Shown here: piece after piece, positions 54,829 through 63,641 of the stretch
Numbering within the stretch: the stretch's first letter is position 1
Layout of the letters: every line of letters begins with the position of its first letter
Origin: Frondihabitans sp. PhB188
GTDB taxonomy: Bacteria > Actinomycetota > Actinomycetes > Actinomycetales > Microbacteriaceae
Direction: 5' to 3'
DNA length: 64,000 nucleotides
NCBI RefSeq assembly: GCF_003752365.1
Contig: NZ_RJUO01000004.1
Span: 472,355 to 536,354 of the forward strand
The notes under the pieces: model-generated
Told to the model about the DNA's origin: nothing
The model's input: the letters and a program-made list of their open reading frames with translations, nothing else
The model's database searches: none
Made by a program: the position numbers and the translations under genes

Positions 54829-55727
54829 TGTCGGCAGAGATCGGCGTCAGCCGGGCAGTCTCCATCGACGGCACCGCCCTGGCGGCGTCCGTCAAGGACG
54901 ACCTCCGGGAGCGCGTCGCCGCCCTCAAGGCGACCGGCGTGGACCCGGGGCTCGGCACGATCCTGGTCGGCTCGAACCCGGGCTCGCTCTCGTACATCGC
55001 GGGCAAGCACCGCGACTGCGCCGAGGTCGGCATCGAGTCGATCCGCCTCGACCTGCCCGAGACGGCGTCCGAGAGCGACATCCGCGACGCCATCCGGTTC
55101 ATGAACCAGAACCCCCTCGTGACGGCGTTCATCATCCAGCTGCCGCTGCCCGACGGGATCGACCCGACGTCGATGCTCGAGCTGATGGACCCGTCGAAGG
55201 ACGCCGACGGGCTGCACCCGCTGAACCTCGGCGAGCTGGTGCTGGCCGTGCCCGGCGGCAAGGGCTCGATCGACACCCCGCTGCCGTGCACCCCGCGTGG
55301 CATCGTCGAGATGCTCCGCGCCTACGACATCCCGATCGCGGGGCGTCACGTCACGATCATCGGCCAGGGTCTCACGGTCGGGCGCCCCCTCGGGCTCCTG
55401 CTCACGCGCCTGGAAGCGACGGCGACCCTGACCCACTCGCGCACGGTCGATGTGGCAGCCGAGGTGCGCCGCGCCGACATCGTCATCGCCGCGGCCGGGG
55501 TCGCCGGCCTGGTCAAGCCCGACTGGGTGAAGCCCGGCGCCGCGGTCATCGACGTGGGCATCACGCGAGTGCTGAACGAGGAGACCGGCAAGTACAAGCT
55601 GCGCGGCGACGTCGACCCGTCGGTCGCCTCCGTCGCGGGGCACCTCTCGCCCGTCCCCGGCGGAGTCGGCCCGATGACCCGCGCAATGCTCCTCAAGAAC
55701 GTGGTCGAGGCGGCCGAGCGCCGCTAG
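54828..55727 (+). CDS. folD: methylenetetrahydrofolate dehydrogenase/cyclohydrolase
   Basis: A 299-residue bifunctional enzyme converting methylene-THF to 10-formyl-THF. S-Y-I-A-G-K-H near residue 50 (K-x-x-x-Y-type catalytic region; K for the cyclohydrolase), Q-L-P-L-P, D-V-D-G-L-H-P-like K-D-A-D-G-L-H-P and G-Q-G-L-T-V-G-R-P for the cofactor are present. [10 protein letters not shown] ends the family signature. Translationally coupled to glyA. Confidence 0.97.
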   Translation: MSAEIGVSRAVSIDGTALAASVKDDLRERVAALKATGVDPGLGTILVGSNPGSLSYIAGKHRDCAEVGIESIRLDLPETASESDIRDAIRFMNQNPLVTAFIIQLPLPDGIDPTSMLELMDPSKDADGLHPLNLGELVLAVPGGKGSIDTPLPCTPRGIVEMLRAYDIPIAGRHVTIIGQGLTVGRPLGLLLTRLEATATLTHSRTVDVAAEVRRADIVIAAAGVAGLVKPDWVKPGAAVIDVGITRVLNEETGKYKLRGDVDPSVASVAGHLSPVPGGVGPMTRAMLLKNVVEAAERR

Positions 55728-55788
55728 CCGCGGCCCTGCGGCGCCCCGGCGGCGGCGCCCTGCCCGCGGCCCCGCCCCCGTGCTGGCC

Positions 55789-56781
55789 TCAGCCCCGCCG
55801 AATCGGCACATCCCCTCCAGCGTTTCGGCGGGGCGGTGCCGCTCCGGCGGGGCTCCGTCGCGGCACACCGGCACGCCGGAGTCGCTCCTCCAGCAGAGCG
55901 GGCGTCCGGGCCACGCGGTAGTTCCAGCGCACCACCCGGTTGACGTCGTGCCGGTCGAGGAGTTCCTCCGTCCGCCATTTCTCGTCCACGACCACCTGCT
56001 CGGCGCTCCGGCCCCCGCGCATCGCGGCCGAGAGGTACTTCTCGTCTCCGTCGAACTCTCCTGCGACGCCGACCCCGCTCCAGTAGAAGTCGGTTCGCGC
56101 CACGACGCGATCGTCTTCCGTGAACTCCTTCTGCAATTCGGGCGGCTCGAACCCGAGCAGCAGCATCTGCGCGTGGCTGATCGACTCGCCCGGCGATTCG
56201 GAGTCGGCCGAAGCGAAGTCGATCGCGCGACTGACGGCCACCCGGCGCCGGGCCTTCTCGCGTCGGCCGAGCGCCGCCCGCAGATCGTCCTGGGTGACGC
56301 CGTAGTAGCGGAGCGCGTGGTCGAACACGAGCAGCGCGACCAGGAAGCCGTCGCGAAGCGCGAGGTCGAGGGCGGTTCGCGTGACACTCGTGACCAGGAA
56401 CTCCCGGCCGCCCACCACATCGGCCTCGTCCAAGGGGCCCACGTGCCGAGCCACCAGTCCGCGCGTCAACGGGGTCTCGCGCGCCGGGTCGATCACGTGC
56501 ACGCGGCCTGGCCAGCCGTCGAGTGACGGCATCCGCCAGAGGGCCGCCGCCGAGTCGTGCGACACGACGACGTCGGGCGACAACCGCGCCATCTGCGCCC
56601 GGATCACGACCTCGTACTGTGTGCGCTCGGACAGCGCGCGCCATTCGGCAGCGTCGACGTAGCTTCCCGGAGCGACCCGGTGCAGGAGCCCCCGAGCGTG
56701 GTCGGTCCGGAGCCCTCGGTCGTCGAGACCTGTGCGTCGGCGGTCGGCGGTGCGGAGGATCAGGGGGAGCTCGTCGGTCAT
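55789..56781 (-). CDS. AbiEi-like antitoxin-domain/endonuclease-like protein
   Basis: A 330-residue protein. The N-terminal ~150 residues (L-L-H-R-V-A-P-G-S-Y-V, V-V-S-H-D-S-A-A-A-L-W) resemble the winged AbiEi-type domain common in actinobacteria. The C-terminal part has a VSR-like pattern (A-R-T-D-F-Y-W, G-E-F-D-G-D-E-K-Y, F/D-K-rich strand). No partner toxin is adjacent. The last ~20 residues (A-P-P-R-R-N-A-G-G-D-V-P-I-R-R-G) are encoded by a repeat related to those in the next intergenic region, suggesting a repeat has replaced the native end. Function unknown. Confidence 0.6.
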   Translation of the reverse strand: MTDELPLILRTADRRRTGLDDRGLRTDHARGLLHRVAPGSYVDAAEWRALSERTQYEVVIRAQMARLSPDVVVSHDSAAALWRMPSLDGWPGRVHVIDPARETPLTRGLVARHVGPLDEADVVGGREFLVTSVTRTALDLALRDGFLVALLVFDHALRYYGVTQDDLRAALGRREKARRRVAVSRAIDFASADSESPGESISHAQMLLLGFEPPELQKEFTEDDRVVARTDFYWSGVGVAGEFDGDEKYLSAAMRGGRSAEQVVVDEKWRTEELLDRHDVNRVVRWNYRVARTPALLEERLRRAGVPRRSPAGAAPPRRNAGGDVPIRRG

Positions 56782-57581
56782 GCACCGATGGTGTCCGATG
56801 GCCTCGCCCCCGCGCGGCACGATCCGCCGATCTGTGGAGAGCCCGCCGTGAGGAGCGGCCCTGTTGAGAACGTCCCACCGGCACTTCGCCGCGCGGTCAT
56901 GGACACGACACCCGCCGGAACGGCAGAGCCCCGCGGTTTGTTGGGCGGGGTCGTGCCGATTCGGCGGGCGTGGCCGCTGGCCGGCGGTGGCCCCGCCGGA
57001 CCGGCCGGTACCCGCCGGAACGGCTTAGCCCCGTGGATTCGGGCGCGGACACCCGCCGGAGCGGCTAAGCCCCGCGGCTCCGGGCGCGGCCCCGCCGGAA
57101 CGGCAGAGCCCCGCCGTCTTAAGGGCGGGATCGGGCCGATTCGACGGGGCTGGCCGCTGGCCGCGGTGGCCCCGCCGGAACGGCCGGTGCCCGCCGGAAC
57201 GGCCTAGCCCCGTGGGTTCGGGCGCGAATACACGCCGGAACGGCAGAGCCCCGCGGTTTGTTGGGCGGGATCGTGCCGATTCGGCGGGCGTGGCCGCTGG
57301 CTGGCGGTGGCCCCGCCGGACCGGCCGGTGCCCGCCGGAACGGCTTAGCCCCGTGGGTTCGGGCGCGGACACCCGCCGGAACGGCAGAGCCCCGCCGTCT
57401 GTTAGGCGGGATCGTGCCGATTCGGCGGGGCGGGCAACGCAGGCGCAGCCCCGCCAGGCGCGGCCCCGCCAGGCGCGGCCCCGCCAGGCGCGGCCCCGCC
57501 AGGCGCGGCCCCGCCAGGCGCAGTGAGCGCACCCGCGACCCGGGGACGCAGGAACTCGGGGCGGCCGGCTTCGAGAGCGAG
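56782..57581. repeat. 800-bp GC-rich intergenic region with ~140-bp imperfect repeats
   Basis: No gene is supported. Units beginning CCGCCGGAACGGC(A/T)(G/T)AGCCCCG and containing CGTGCCGATTCGGCGGG recur: near-complete copies at about 56909-57048, 57090-57226 and 57227-57368, partial ones at 57049-57090 and 57369-57434. The element also appears inverted at the 3' end of the neighbouring gene (about 55794-55860). A separate 15-bp array follows, then a CGCAGGAACT word at 57547. Reading frames through the repeats are Arg/Gly/Pro-rich artefacts. Confidence 0.75.
57448..57522. repeat. 15-bp tandem array, five copies
   Basis: GCCCCGCCAGGCGCG is repeated at 57448, 57463, 57478, 57493 and 57508; the last copy ends in A instead of G. 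It lies just downstream of galK on the galK-distal side of the repeat region. Confidence 0.9.
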
Positions 57582-58792
57582 CTAGACCCGTCGCGCCCCG
57601 TCGGCGGCGTGCACCGCGAAGACCGTCGGCTCGCGATACCCCGCGGCGGCGAACGCCGCCAGCACGGCCGCCGTCACGGCGTCACGCGCGGTGGTCGGCA
57701 CGAGCGCGATCGCCGAGCCGCCGAAGCCGCCGCCGGTCATGCGTGCGCCGACGGCGCCGGTGGCCTGCGCCGTCGCGACGGCCAGGTCGAGCTCGGGCAC
57801 CGAGATCTCGAAATCGTCGCGCATCGACGCGTGGGAGGCGTCGAGCAGCGCGCCGATGGCGCCCGGGCCCTTCTCGCGGAGGGTGCGCACGGTGTCGAGC
57901 ACGCGCCGGTTCTCGGTGAGGATGTGCCGCACGCGGCGGAACGTCTCGTCGTCGAGCACCTCGGCGGCGCGAGGCAGGTCGTCGACGTCGAGGTCGCGCA
58001 GCGACGACACGCCCATCTCGCGGGCTCCGCGCTCGCACGAGACGCGGCGGTCGACGTACCCGCCGGTGGCGTGCGCGTGCTCGACGCGGGTGTCGATCAC
58101 GAGCAGCTCGAGGGAGGCGGCGGAGAAGCCGAGGTCGATCACCTCGGCGTCGAGGCTGCGGCAGTCGAGGAAGACGGCGGAGTCGGCCCGGCCGAGCAGC
58201 GACGCCGACTGGTCCATGATGCCGGTGGGGGCTCCGACGGCGTCGTTCTCGGCGAGCTGCCCGACGGAGGCCAGGAACGGCCGGGTCACGTCGAGGTGCC
58301 AGAGGTCGGTGAGGGCGACGGCGACGGCGCACTCGATGGCCGCGGACGACGACAGGCCCGCGCCCACGGGAACGTCGGAGTCGACCCAGATGTCGAGGCC
58401 GGCGGCGGTGGTGAGTTCCTGCGAATCACTGCCCTGCGCGTCAGTACCCTGCGCCCCGAGCTTCTGCTGCAGAGCCCACGCGATGCCGAAGACGTAGGCC
58501 GACCAGCCGGACATCTGCGTCGTGTCGAGGTCGTCGAGCGAGATCTCGTGGACGCCGGCCTCGAAGGAGGAGGCCACGCGGAGGAGGCGGTCGTCGCGGA
58601 CTCCGACGGTGATGGTCGTGTCGCGGTCGATCGCGAGCGGAAGCACGAAGCCGTCGTTGTAGTCGGTGTGCTCGCCGATCAGGTTGACCCGGCCGGGGGC
58701 CGCCCAGCGCCCGACGACGGCGGTGTCGAAGGCGCCCTCGAAGGAGGTGGCGCCCTCGAAAGATGCGCTGCTCTCGGAAGAAGATGGTGACG

Positions 58793-58796
<4 letters not shown>
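57582..58796 (-). CDS. galK: galactokinase
   Basis: A 404-residue GHMP kinase phosphorylating galactose at C1. G-R-V-N-L-I-G-E-H-T-D-Y-N-D-G-F near residue 35, V-P-V-G-A-G-L-S-S-S-A-A and G-A-R-M-T-G-G-G-F-G-G are the three family motifs. Residues ~115-128 form a G-A-Q-G-T-D-A-Q-G-S-type insert made from 15-bp DNA repeats. The N-terminal ~25 residues contain a duplicated F-E-G-A. The start overlaps the galT stop (ATGA). Confidence 0.96.
58413..58452 (-). repeat. 15-bp tandem micro-repeat inside galK
   Basis: On the minus strand, GCGCAGGGTACTGAC, GCGCAGGGCAGTGAT and TCGCAGGAACTC follow with a 15-base period. It is the same family as in purH and the phosphonatase-like gene. Confidence 0.8.
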
Positions 58797-59899
<1,103 letters not shown>

Positions 59900-59941
59900 G
59901 CCCCTCCTTGGGTGTGCACGGTGCCAGGCCGCAGTGCGTCT

Positions 59942-59973
59942 TTCGCTTGCGAAGGCAGTTGAAAGTATACGAA
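59942..59973. promoter_or_regulatory. divergent galTK/DeoR regulatory region
   Basis: TTCGC-TT-GCGAA (59942-59953) is a short palindrome and TATACT lies on the minus strand about 70 bases before galT. The AT-rich GAAAGTATACGAAG segment is the likely control site for the adjacent DeoR-type repressor. Confidence 0.4.
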
Positions 59974-59982
59974 GATCGGGTC

Positions 59983-60789
59983 ATGGAATCCACCTCCGGC
60001 GCCACAGCCGCACGTCGGCGAGATGGGGTCGTCGCCTACGTCGAGGCGCACGGCTTCGCCCGCACCGCCGACCTGGCGCGCGAGTTCGGCACCTCCGAGG
60101 TCACGATCCGCACCGATTTCGAGGCCCTCGCGGCGTCCTCGCGCGTGGTCCGCGTGCACGGGGGAGCGATGGCCGTCGACCAGGCCCCCGTCGAGCGGTC
60201 GTTCGAAGAGGTCGAGGCCGTCGGCTCCGACGCCAAGCGCGCCATCGGGGTCGCAGCCGCCGCGATGGTGCGCGACGGCCAGTGCGTCGTGCTCGACGTC
60301 GGCACGACGACGACGCAGGTCGCTCTCGCCCTCCTCGAGCGCACCGACCTGATCGGCGTGACCGTCGTGACGAACGGCCTCACGATCGCCCTGGAGCTCG
60401 AGCGCGCCGTGCCGCGCTTGACGGTGATCGTCACCGGCGGCACGCTCCGCCCGCTGCAGCACTCGCTGGTGAATCCCCTGGCGACCACCGTGCTCGACGG
60501 CATCACCGCCGACATCGCCTTCCTCGGCTGCACCGGGATCGATGTCGACCACGGGGTCACCAACGTGAACCTCCCCGAGACCGACCTCAAGCGCCTCATG
60601 GTCAAGACCGCCCGGCGCTCGATCATCGTGGCCGACGGGGGCAAGATGGGAGAAGCGCATCTCGGCGTGATCGGTCCGCTCGACAGGTTCGACGGGCTCG
60701 TCACCGCCGGTGCCTCGACGGAGAGCGTGGCCGCCCTCCGAGCGGCCGGGCTCGCCGTGGTCGAGGCGGATGCGCCTCTTTCCAGCTGA
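59983..60789 (+). CDS. DeoR/GlpR family transcriptional regulator
   Basis: A 268-residue repressor. The DeoR helix-turn-helix is near residues 20-50 (A-D-L-A-R-E-F-G-T-S-E-V-T-I-R-T-D) with V-R-V-H-G-G-A after it. The C-terminal sugar-phosphate-sensing domain has D-V-G-T-T-T and G-C-T-G-I-D. Divergent from galTK and 22 bases before galM, so control of galactose use is inferred. Confidence 0.92.
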   Translation: MESTSGATAARRRDGVVAYVEAHGFARTADLAREFGTSEVTIRTDFEALAASSRVVRVHGGAMAVDQAPVERSFEEVEAVGSDAKRAIGVAAAAMVRDGQCVVLDVGTTTTQVALALLERTDLIGVTVVTNGLTIALELERAVPRLTVIVTGGTLRPLQHSLVNPLATTVLDGITADIAFLGCTGIDVDHGVTNVNLPETDLKRLMVKTARRSIIVADGGKMGEAHLGVIGPLDRFDGLVTAGASTESVAALRAAGLAVVEADAPLSS

Positions 60790-60811
60790 CATCCCGACCT
60801 AGGAGTCCCGC

Positions 60812-61753
60812 GTGACCGACGTCGCCCCGCCCACCGGCGAGCAGTACCACCTCCGACTCGACGCCCCCGGCGGCGTCGTTACGGCCATCGTCACCGAGGT
60901 CGCCGCGGGTCTCCGCGCCCTCGAGGTCGGCGGAGTGGCCGTCGCCGAGACCTTCTCCGAGCACGAGGCGCCCCCGTCGGCTTCCGGCATCACCCTCGTC
61001 CCGTGGCCCAACCGCGTCGACGGCGGCACCTGGACCCTCGACGGCAAGCCCCAGCAGCTCGACATCACCGAGGTCGCCAAGGGCAACGCCAGCCACGGCC
61101 TCCTCCGCTTCTCGCCCTACCGCGCCGTCTCGGTCGAAGAGCACGCGATCACGCAGTCGGCGTCGGTCTTCCCGCAGCACGGCTACCCGTTCCGCCTCGA
61201 CACCACCGTGCGGCACGAGCTCGTCGACGGAGGCATGGTCGTCACGCACACCGTGACCGGCCGGGGCGCAGGAACTGCGCCGATCGCCGTCGGGGCCCAC
61301 CCGTTCTTCCGTGTCGGCGGCCACGACCCCGCCTCCCTCCGGGTCACCCTCGACGCCGCCACCCGCTTCGAGACGAACGTCCGCAGCATCCCCGTCGGCA
61401 CGGCGCCCGTCGCGGGCACTCCGTTCGACCTGACCGGCTCCCCGCTGCTCGGCGACCTCGACATCGACGCCGGCTACACCGACATCGCCACCGACGGCGA
61501 GGGGCACCGCCACATCACGCTCGCGGCCCCCGACGGCTCGTCGACGACAATGTGGATGGACGCCGCGTACCCGTACATGCAGGTGTTCACGCCCCGCAAC
61601 TTCCCGCGCGACGGCGTGAAGGGCCTGGCCTTCGCGGCCGAGCCGATGAGTGCTCCGGCCAACGCGCTGGTCTCGGGCGAGGGCCTGGTGTGGCTCGCCC
61701 CCGGCGAGACCTGGACCGGCCGGTGGGGCGTCGCCTACTCCCCGGCCCCCTAG
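60812..61753 (+). CDS. galM: aldose 1-epimerase family protein
   Basis: A 313-residue mutarotase-fold protein. W-P-N-R-V near residue 67, N-A-S-H-G-L-L with the catalytic-type His near 95, and V-G-A-H-P-F-F near 165 fit the family. It interconverts anomers of galactose or glucose, matching the neighbouring galTK genes. GTG start with TAGGAG upstream. A perfect GGCGCAG-GAA-CTGCGCC word lies in frame as A-G-T-A. Confidence 0.9.
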   Translation: MTDVAPPTGEQYHLRLDAPGGVVTAIVTEVAAGLRALEVGGVAVAETFSEHEAPPSASGITLVPWPNRVDGGTWTLDGKPQQLDITEVAKGNASHGLLRFSPYRAVSVEEHAITQSASVFPQHGYPFRLDTTVRHELVDGGMVVTHTVTGRGAGTAPIAVGAHPFFRVGGHDPASLRVTLDAATRFETNVRSIPVGTAPVAGTPFDLTGSPLLGDLDIDAGYTDIATDGEGHRHITLAAPDGSSTTMWMDAAYPYMQVFTPRNFPRDGVKGLAFAAEPMSAPANALVSGEGLVWLAPGETWTGRWGVAYSPAP

Positions 61754-61837
61754 TCGCCGCCCTCCAGCGGGCGACAGACCCGGCGGACGGCCCCGCAGCT
61801 GTCTGAGAAGGCAACGTCGCCGCCGTTACGAAACGAG

Positions 61838-61910
61838 TGGGCCCCGTGGGGCTCGAACCCACGACCAACGGATTAAAAGTCCGATGCTCTACCGACTGAG
61901 CTAGAGGCCC
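61838..61910 (-). tRNA. tRNA-Lys (anticodon TTT)
   Basis: A 73-base cloverleaf: acceptor GGGCCTC pairs with GGGGCCC plus discriminator A. The D arm is GCTC-AGTCGGTA-GAGC, the anticodon stem CGGAC/GTCCG-type with loop containing CTTTTAA, and the T arm has GGTTCGAGCC. CCA is not encoded. Confidence 0.96.
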
Positions 61911-61951
61911 GTGCAGTCATCAAGCCTAGCAACCTCGTGGGCGACCAGGCG

Positions 61952-61957
61952 TACCCT
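61952..61957 (+). promoter_or_regulatory. -10 box for leaderless unknown gene
   Basis: TACCCT, 7 bases upstream of the GTG at 61965. It decides that start against a longer frame. Confidence 0.45.
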
Positions 61958-61964
61958 TGGGCGA

Positions 61965-62597
61965 GTGCCCCCACGCGACTTCCACCGTCCCACGCAGTTC
62001 GCCGGCCACGAGTTCGAGGCGTTCCAGGGCGGCGACGACCCGGCCGTCATGCACCGCGTCGCCCACGAGTCGGCCGCGGCCCTTCTGGCGCGGGTCCGCA
62101 ACGATCCCACCCCCGAGATCCTCGACCGCCTGGTCGCCTTCACCGACTCGCACGGGATCGACGCGCTCGCTGAGCTGTGGGCTGGCGCGACCCCGCACAG
62201 CCTGCCCGGCGCGCTCTGGCGCATCTACCTGCTGCGCGCCGTGATCCGCCAGAGCCCGGACGACATCACCTACCTGTTCGAGCGCGGCTCCCGCATCAGC
62301 GCGACCATCGACCCGATCGTGGCGGGTGCGCCGATGCCGGCCAGCCCGGAGGAGATTCTCGAGCTCGCCGACCGTATCCTGCGCGGCGTCTTCGAGGGCG
62401 ACTTCGGCCTCGCTCTCGAGCGCGGCGCCGCCTTCGCCCGTCTGGCGGCGTCGGGTGCGGCCAGCGTCGCCGACGACCTCGACGTCATCGAGCCCGACCG
62501 CTCCGTCGAGCTCACCCGTCGCGCGCTCCGCCTCACCGAGCTGGCGACCGACCTGCACGCCTGCTCGGCCCGGTGGCGCGACGGCAGCCTGGATTAG
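61965..62597 (+). CDS. conserved-looking protein of unknown function
   Basis: A 210-residue, largely helical, acidic protein (P-T-Q-F-A-G-H-E-F near the start; L-W-R-I-Y-L-L-R-A-V-I-R-Q mid-protein). No membrane segment or catalytic motif is seen and no family is recognised. GTG 61965 is supported by a leaderless -10 box. It lies between tRNA-Lys and the sigK region, with codon use like its neighbours. Confidence 0.75.
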   Translation: MPPRDFHRPTQFAGHEFEAFQGGDDPAVMHRVAHESAAALLARVRNDPTPEILDRLVAFTDSHGIDALAELWAGATPHSLPGALWRIYLLRAVIRQSPDDITYLFERGSRISATIDPIVAGAPMPASPEEILELADRILRGVFEGDFGLALERGAAFARLAASGAASVADDLDVIEPDRSVELTRRALRLTELATDLHACSARWRDGSLD

Positions 62598-62701
62598 ACG
62601 GCAGCCTCGACAAGACGAGCAAGACACACGCCCGGCTATTCCCGAGTTCGCTCTGTGCGGACTCCCCGGCCCGCGGTCGAGGTTCTCGCTACAGTGGATG
62701 T

Positions 62702-62783
62702 CGCCGGGCCGCAGCAAACCCCGGGCTCCAAAATTAGCCGCTTCGAGCGGCCTCGCGCCGAGAGGCGTTTCTGCGGCCCGGCG
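62702..62783 (+). ncRNA. candidate structured RNA, three-way junction
   Basis: Perfect 13-bp outer arms (62702-62714 and 62771-62783) enclose two hairpins: GCCGCT-TCG-AGCGGC (62737-62751) and CGCC-GAGA-GGCG (62756-62767), the latter closed by a GNRA tetraloop. An A-rich single-stranded joint (CCAAAATTA) lies between. It matches no riboswitch or housekeeping RNA I can recall by eye. It may be a 5' leader element of sigK or a small RNA. Confidence 0.4.
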
Positions 62784-62922
62784 CTTTCTCGCTAACGAGG
62801 TCTTTCAAGAAACCTCCCAGGCAGGCCAAACCCCCTGGGCCGCGGTGCCGAACACCTTGCGAGAGAACAACCCGCAAACATCTCCACCAGGCGCTAATCG
62901 GACTCCCTAGGTCCGGTTCACC

Positions 62923-62991
62923 GAGGTGGTCCTCTCGCACGCACCCGGGCTCCGGCCATCCCAGACGGCGTTCGTGCGGGAGGGCCACCTC
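62923..62991 (+). terminator. 22-bp stem-loop upstream of sigK
   Basis: Arms 62923-62944 and 62970-62991 pair over 22 positions with one mismatch; the two non-Watson-Crick pairs are G-U only in + strand RNA. The right arm shares GGAGGGCCACCTC with the hairpin repeats at 29.9-30.0 kb. It could terminate upstream transcription or attenuate sigK. Confidence 0.5.
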
Positions 62992-63041
62992 AGTACCAGC
63001 GCCGACAACCACGACAAGTGCGGATGGAGGTGCAACCTGAC

Positions 63042-63641
63042 ATGCTGGAGCTTGTGAGCCGAGATATGGATGATCCCGGGCGTGACACGGGAGTCCCGCC
63101 GACTCCCGAGGCACTCCTCGAGCGAGTTGCCGAAGGCGACCGCGACGCTTTCGCGCAGTTGTACGACATGACGGCACCCCGCGTGCTGGGCTTGATCAAG
63201 CGACTCTTGAAAGACCACTCGCAGTCCGAAGAGGTCACCCAGGAGGTGTTCCTCGAGATCTGGCAGACCGCGACCCGCTTCGACCACAACAAGGGCGGGG
63301 CCTCGAGCTGGATGCTCACGATGGCCCACCGCCGAGCGGTCGACCGCGTGCGGGCCAGCCAGTCGAGCCGCGACCGCGACACCAAGATCGGAATCCGCGA
63401 CTTCGAGACCGATTACGACTCGGTCACCGAGCAGGTCGAGATCCGCATCGAGCACGAGCGGGTCGAGCGAGCGCTCGGCCGCCTGACGGAGCTGCAGCGA
63501 CAGGCTGTGACTCTCGCCTACTACGGGGGCTTCTCGCACAGCGAGGTCTCCGACATGCTTCACGTTCCCATCGGCACGGTGAAGACCCGACTCCGCGACG
63601 GCATGATCCGCCTTCGCGACGAACTAGGAGTGGCGTCATGA
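63042..63641 (+). CDS. sigK: ECF RNA polymerase sigma factor SigK
   Basis: A 199-residue ECF sigma factor. Region 2 has F-A-Q-L-Y-D-M-T-A-P-R-V-L-G and E-V-T-Q-E-V-F-L-E-I-W-Q. Region 4 has L-T-E-L-Q-R-Q-A-V-T-L-A-Y-Y-G-G-F-S-H-S-E-V with a helix-turn-helix ending G-T-V-K-T-R. ATG 63042 is chosen with GGAGG 10 bases upstream; GTG 63018, ATG 63024 and ATG 63066 are alternatives. It overlaps the anti-sigma gene as ATGA, the SigK-RskA arrangement known from mycobacteria. Confidence 0.92.
   Translation: MLELVSRDMDDPGRDTGVPPTPEALLERVAEGDRDAFAQLYDMTAPRVLGLIKRLLKDHSQSEEVTQEVFLEIWQTATRFDHNKGGASSWMLTMAHRRAVDRVRASQSSRDRDTKIGIRDFETDYDSVTEQVEIRIEHERVERALGRLTELQRQAVTLAYYGGFSHSEVSDMLHVPIGTVKTRLRDGMIRLRDELGVAS

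Larger units (their letters stand above)
62598..63041. other. 444-bp intergenic region with several RNA-like structures
   Basis: This gap carries a -10-like TACAGT (62690-62695) followed by a three-way-junction candidate (62702-62783). Two small hairpins follow, CTCG-CTAA-CGAG (62788-62799) and CCCAGG/CCTGGG (about 62816-62839). A 22-bp hairpin (62923-62991) stands before sigK. No protein gene is supported. Confidence 0.5.

Noticed and set aside
56881-57526. Arg/Pro-rich small proteins in the 57-kb repeat region
   Set aside because: Frames are broken by stops between units, exist only because of GC-rich repeats and lack translation signals.
62690-63000. Known housekeeping RNA (RNase P, SRP 4.5S, tmRNA, 6S) upstream of sigK
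   Set aside because: None of the signature sequences of these RNAs could be found by eye, so only a generic structured-RNA candidate is reported.
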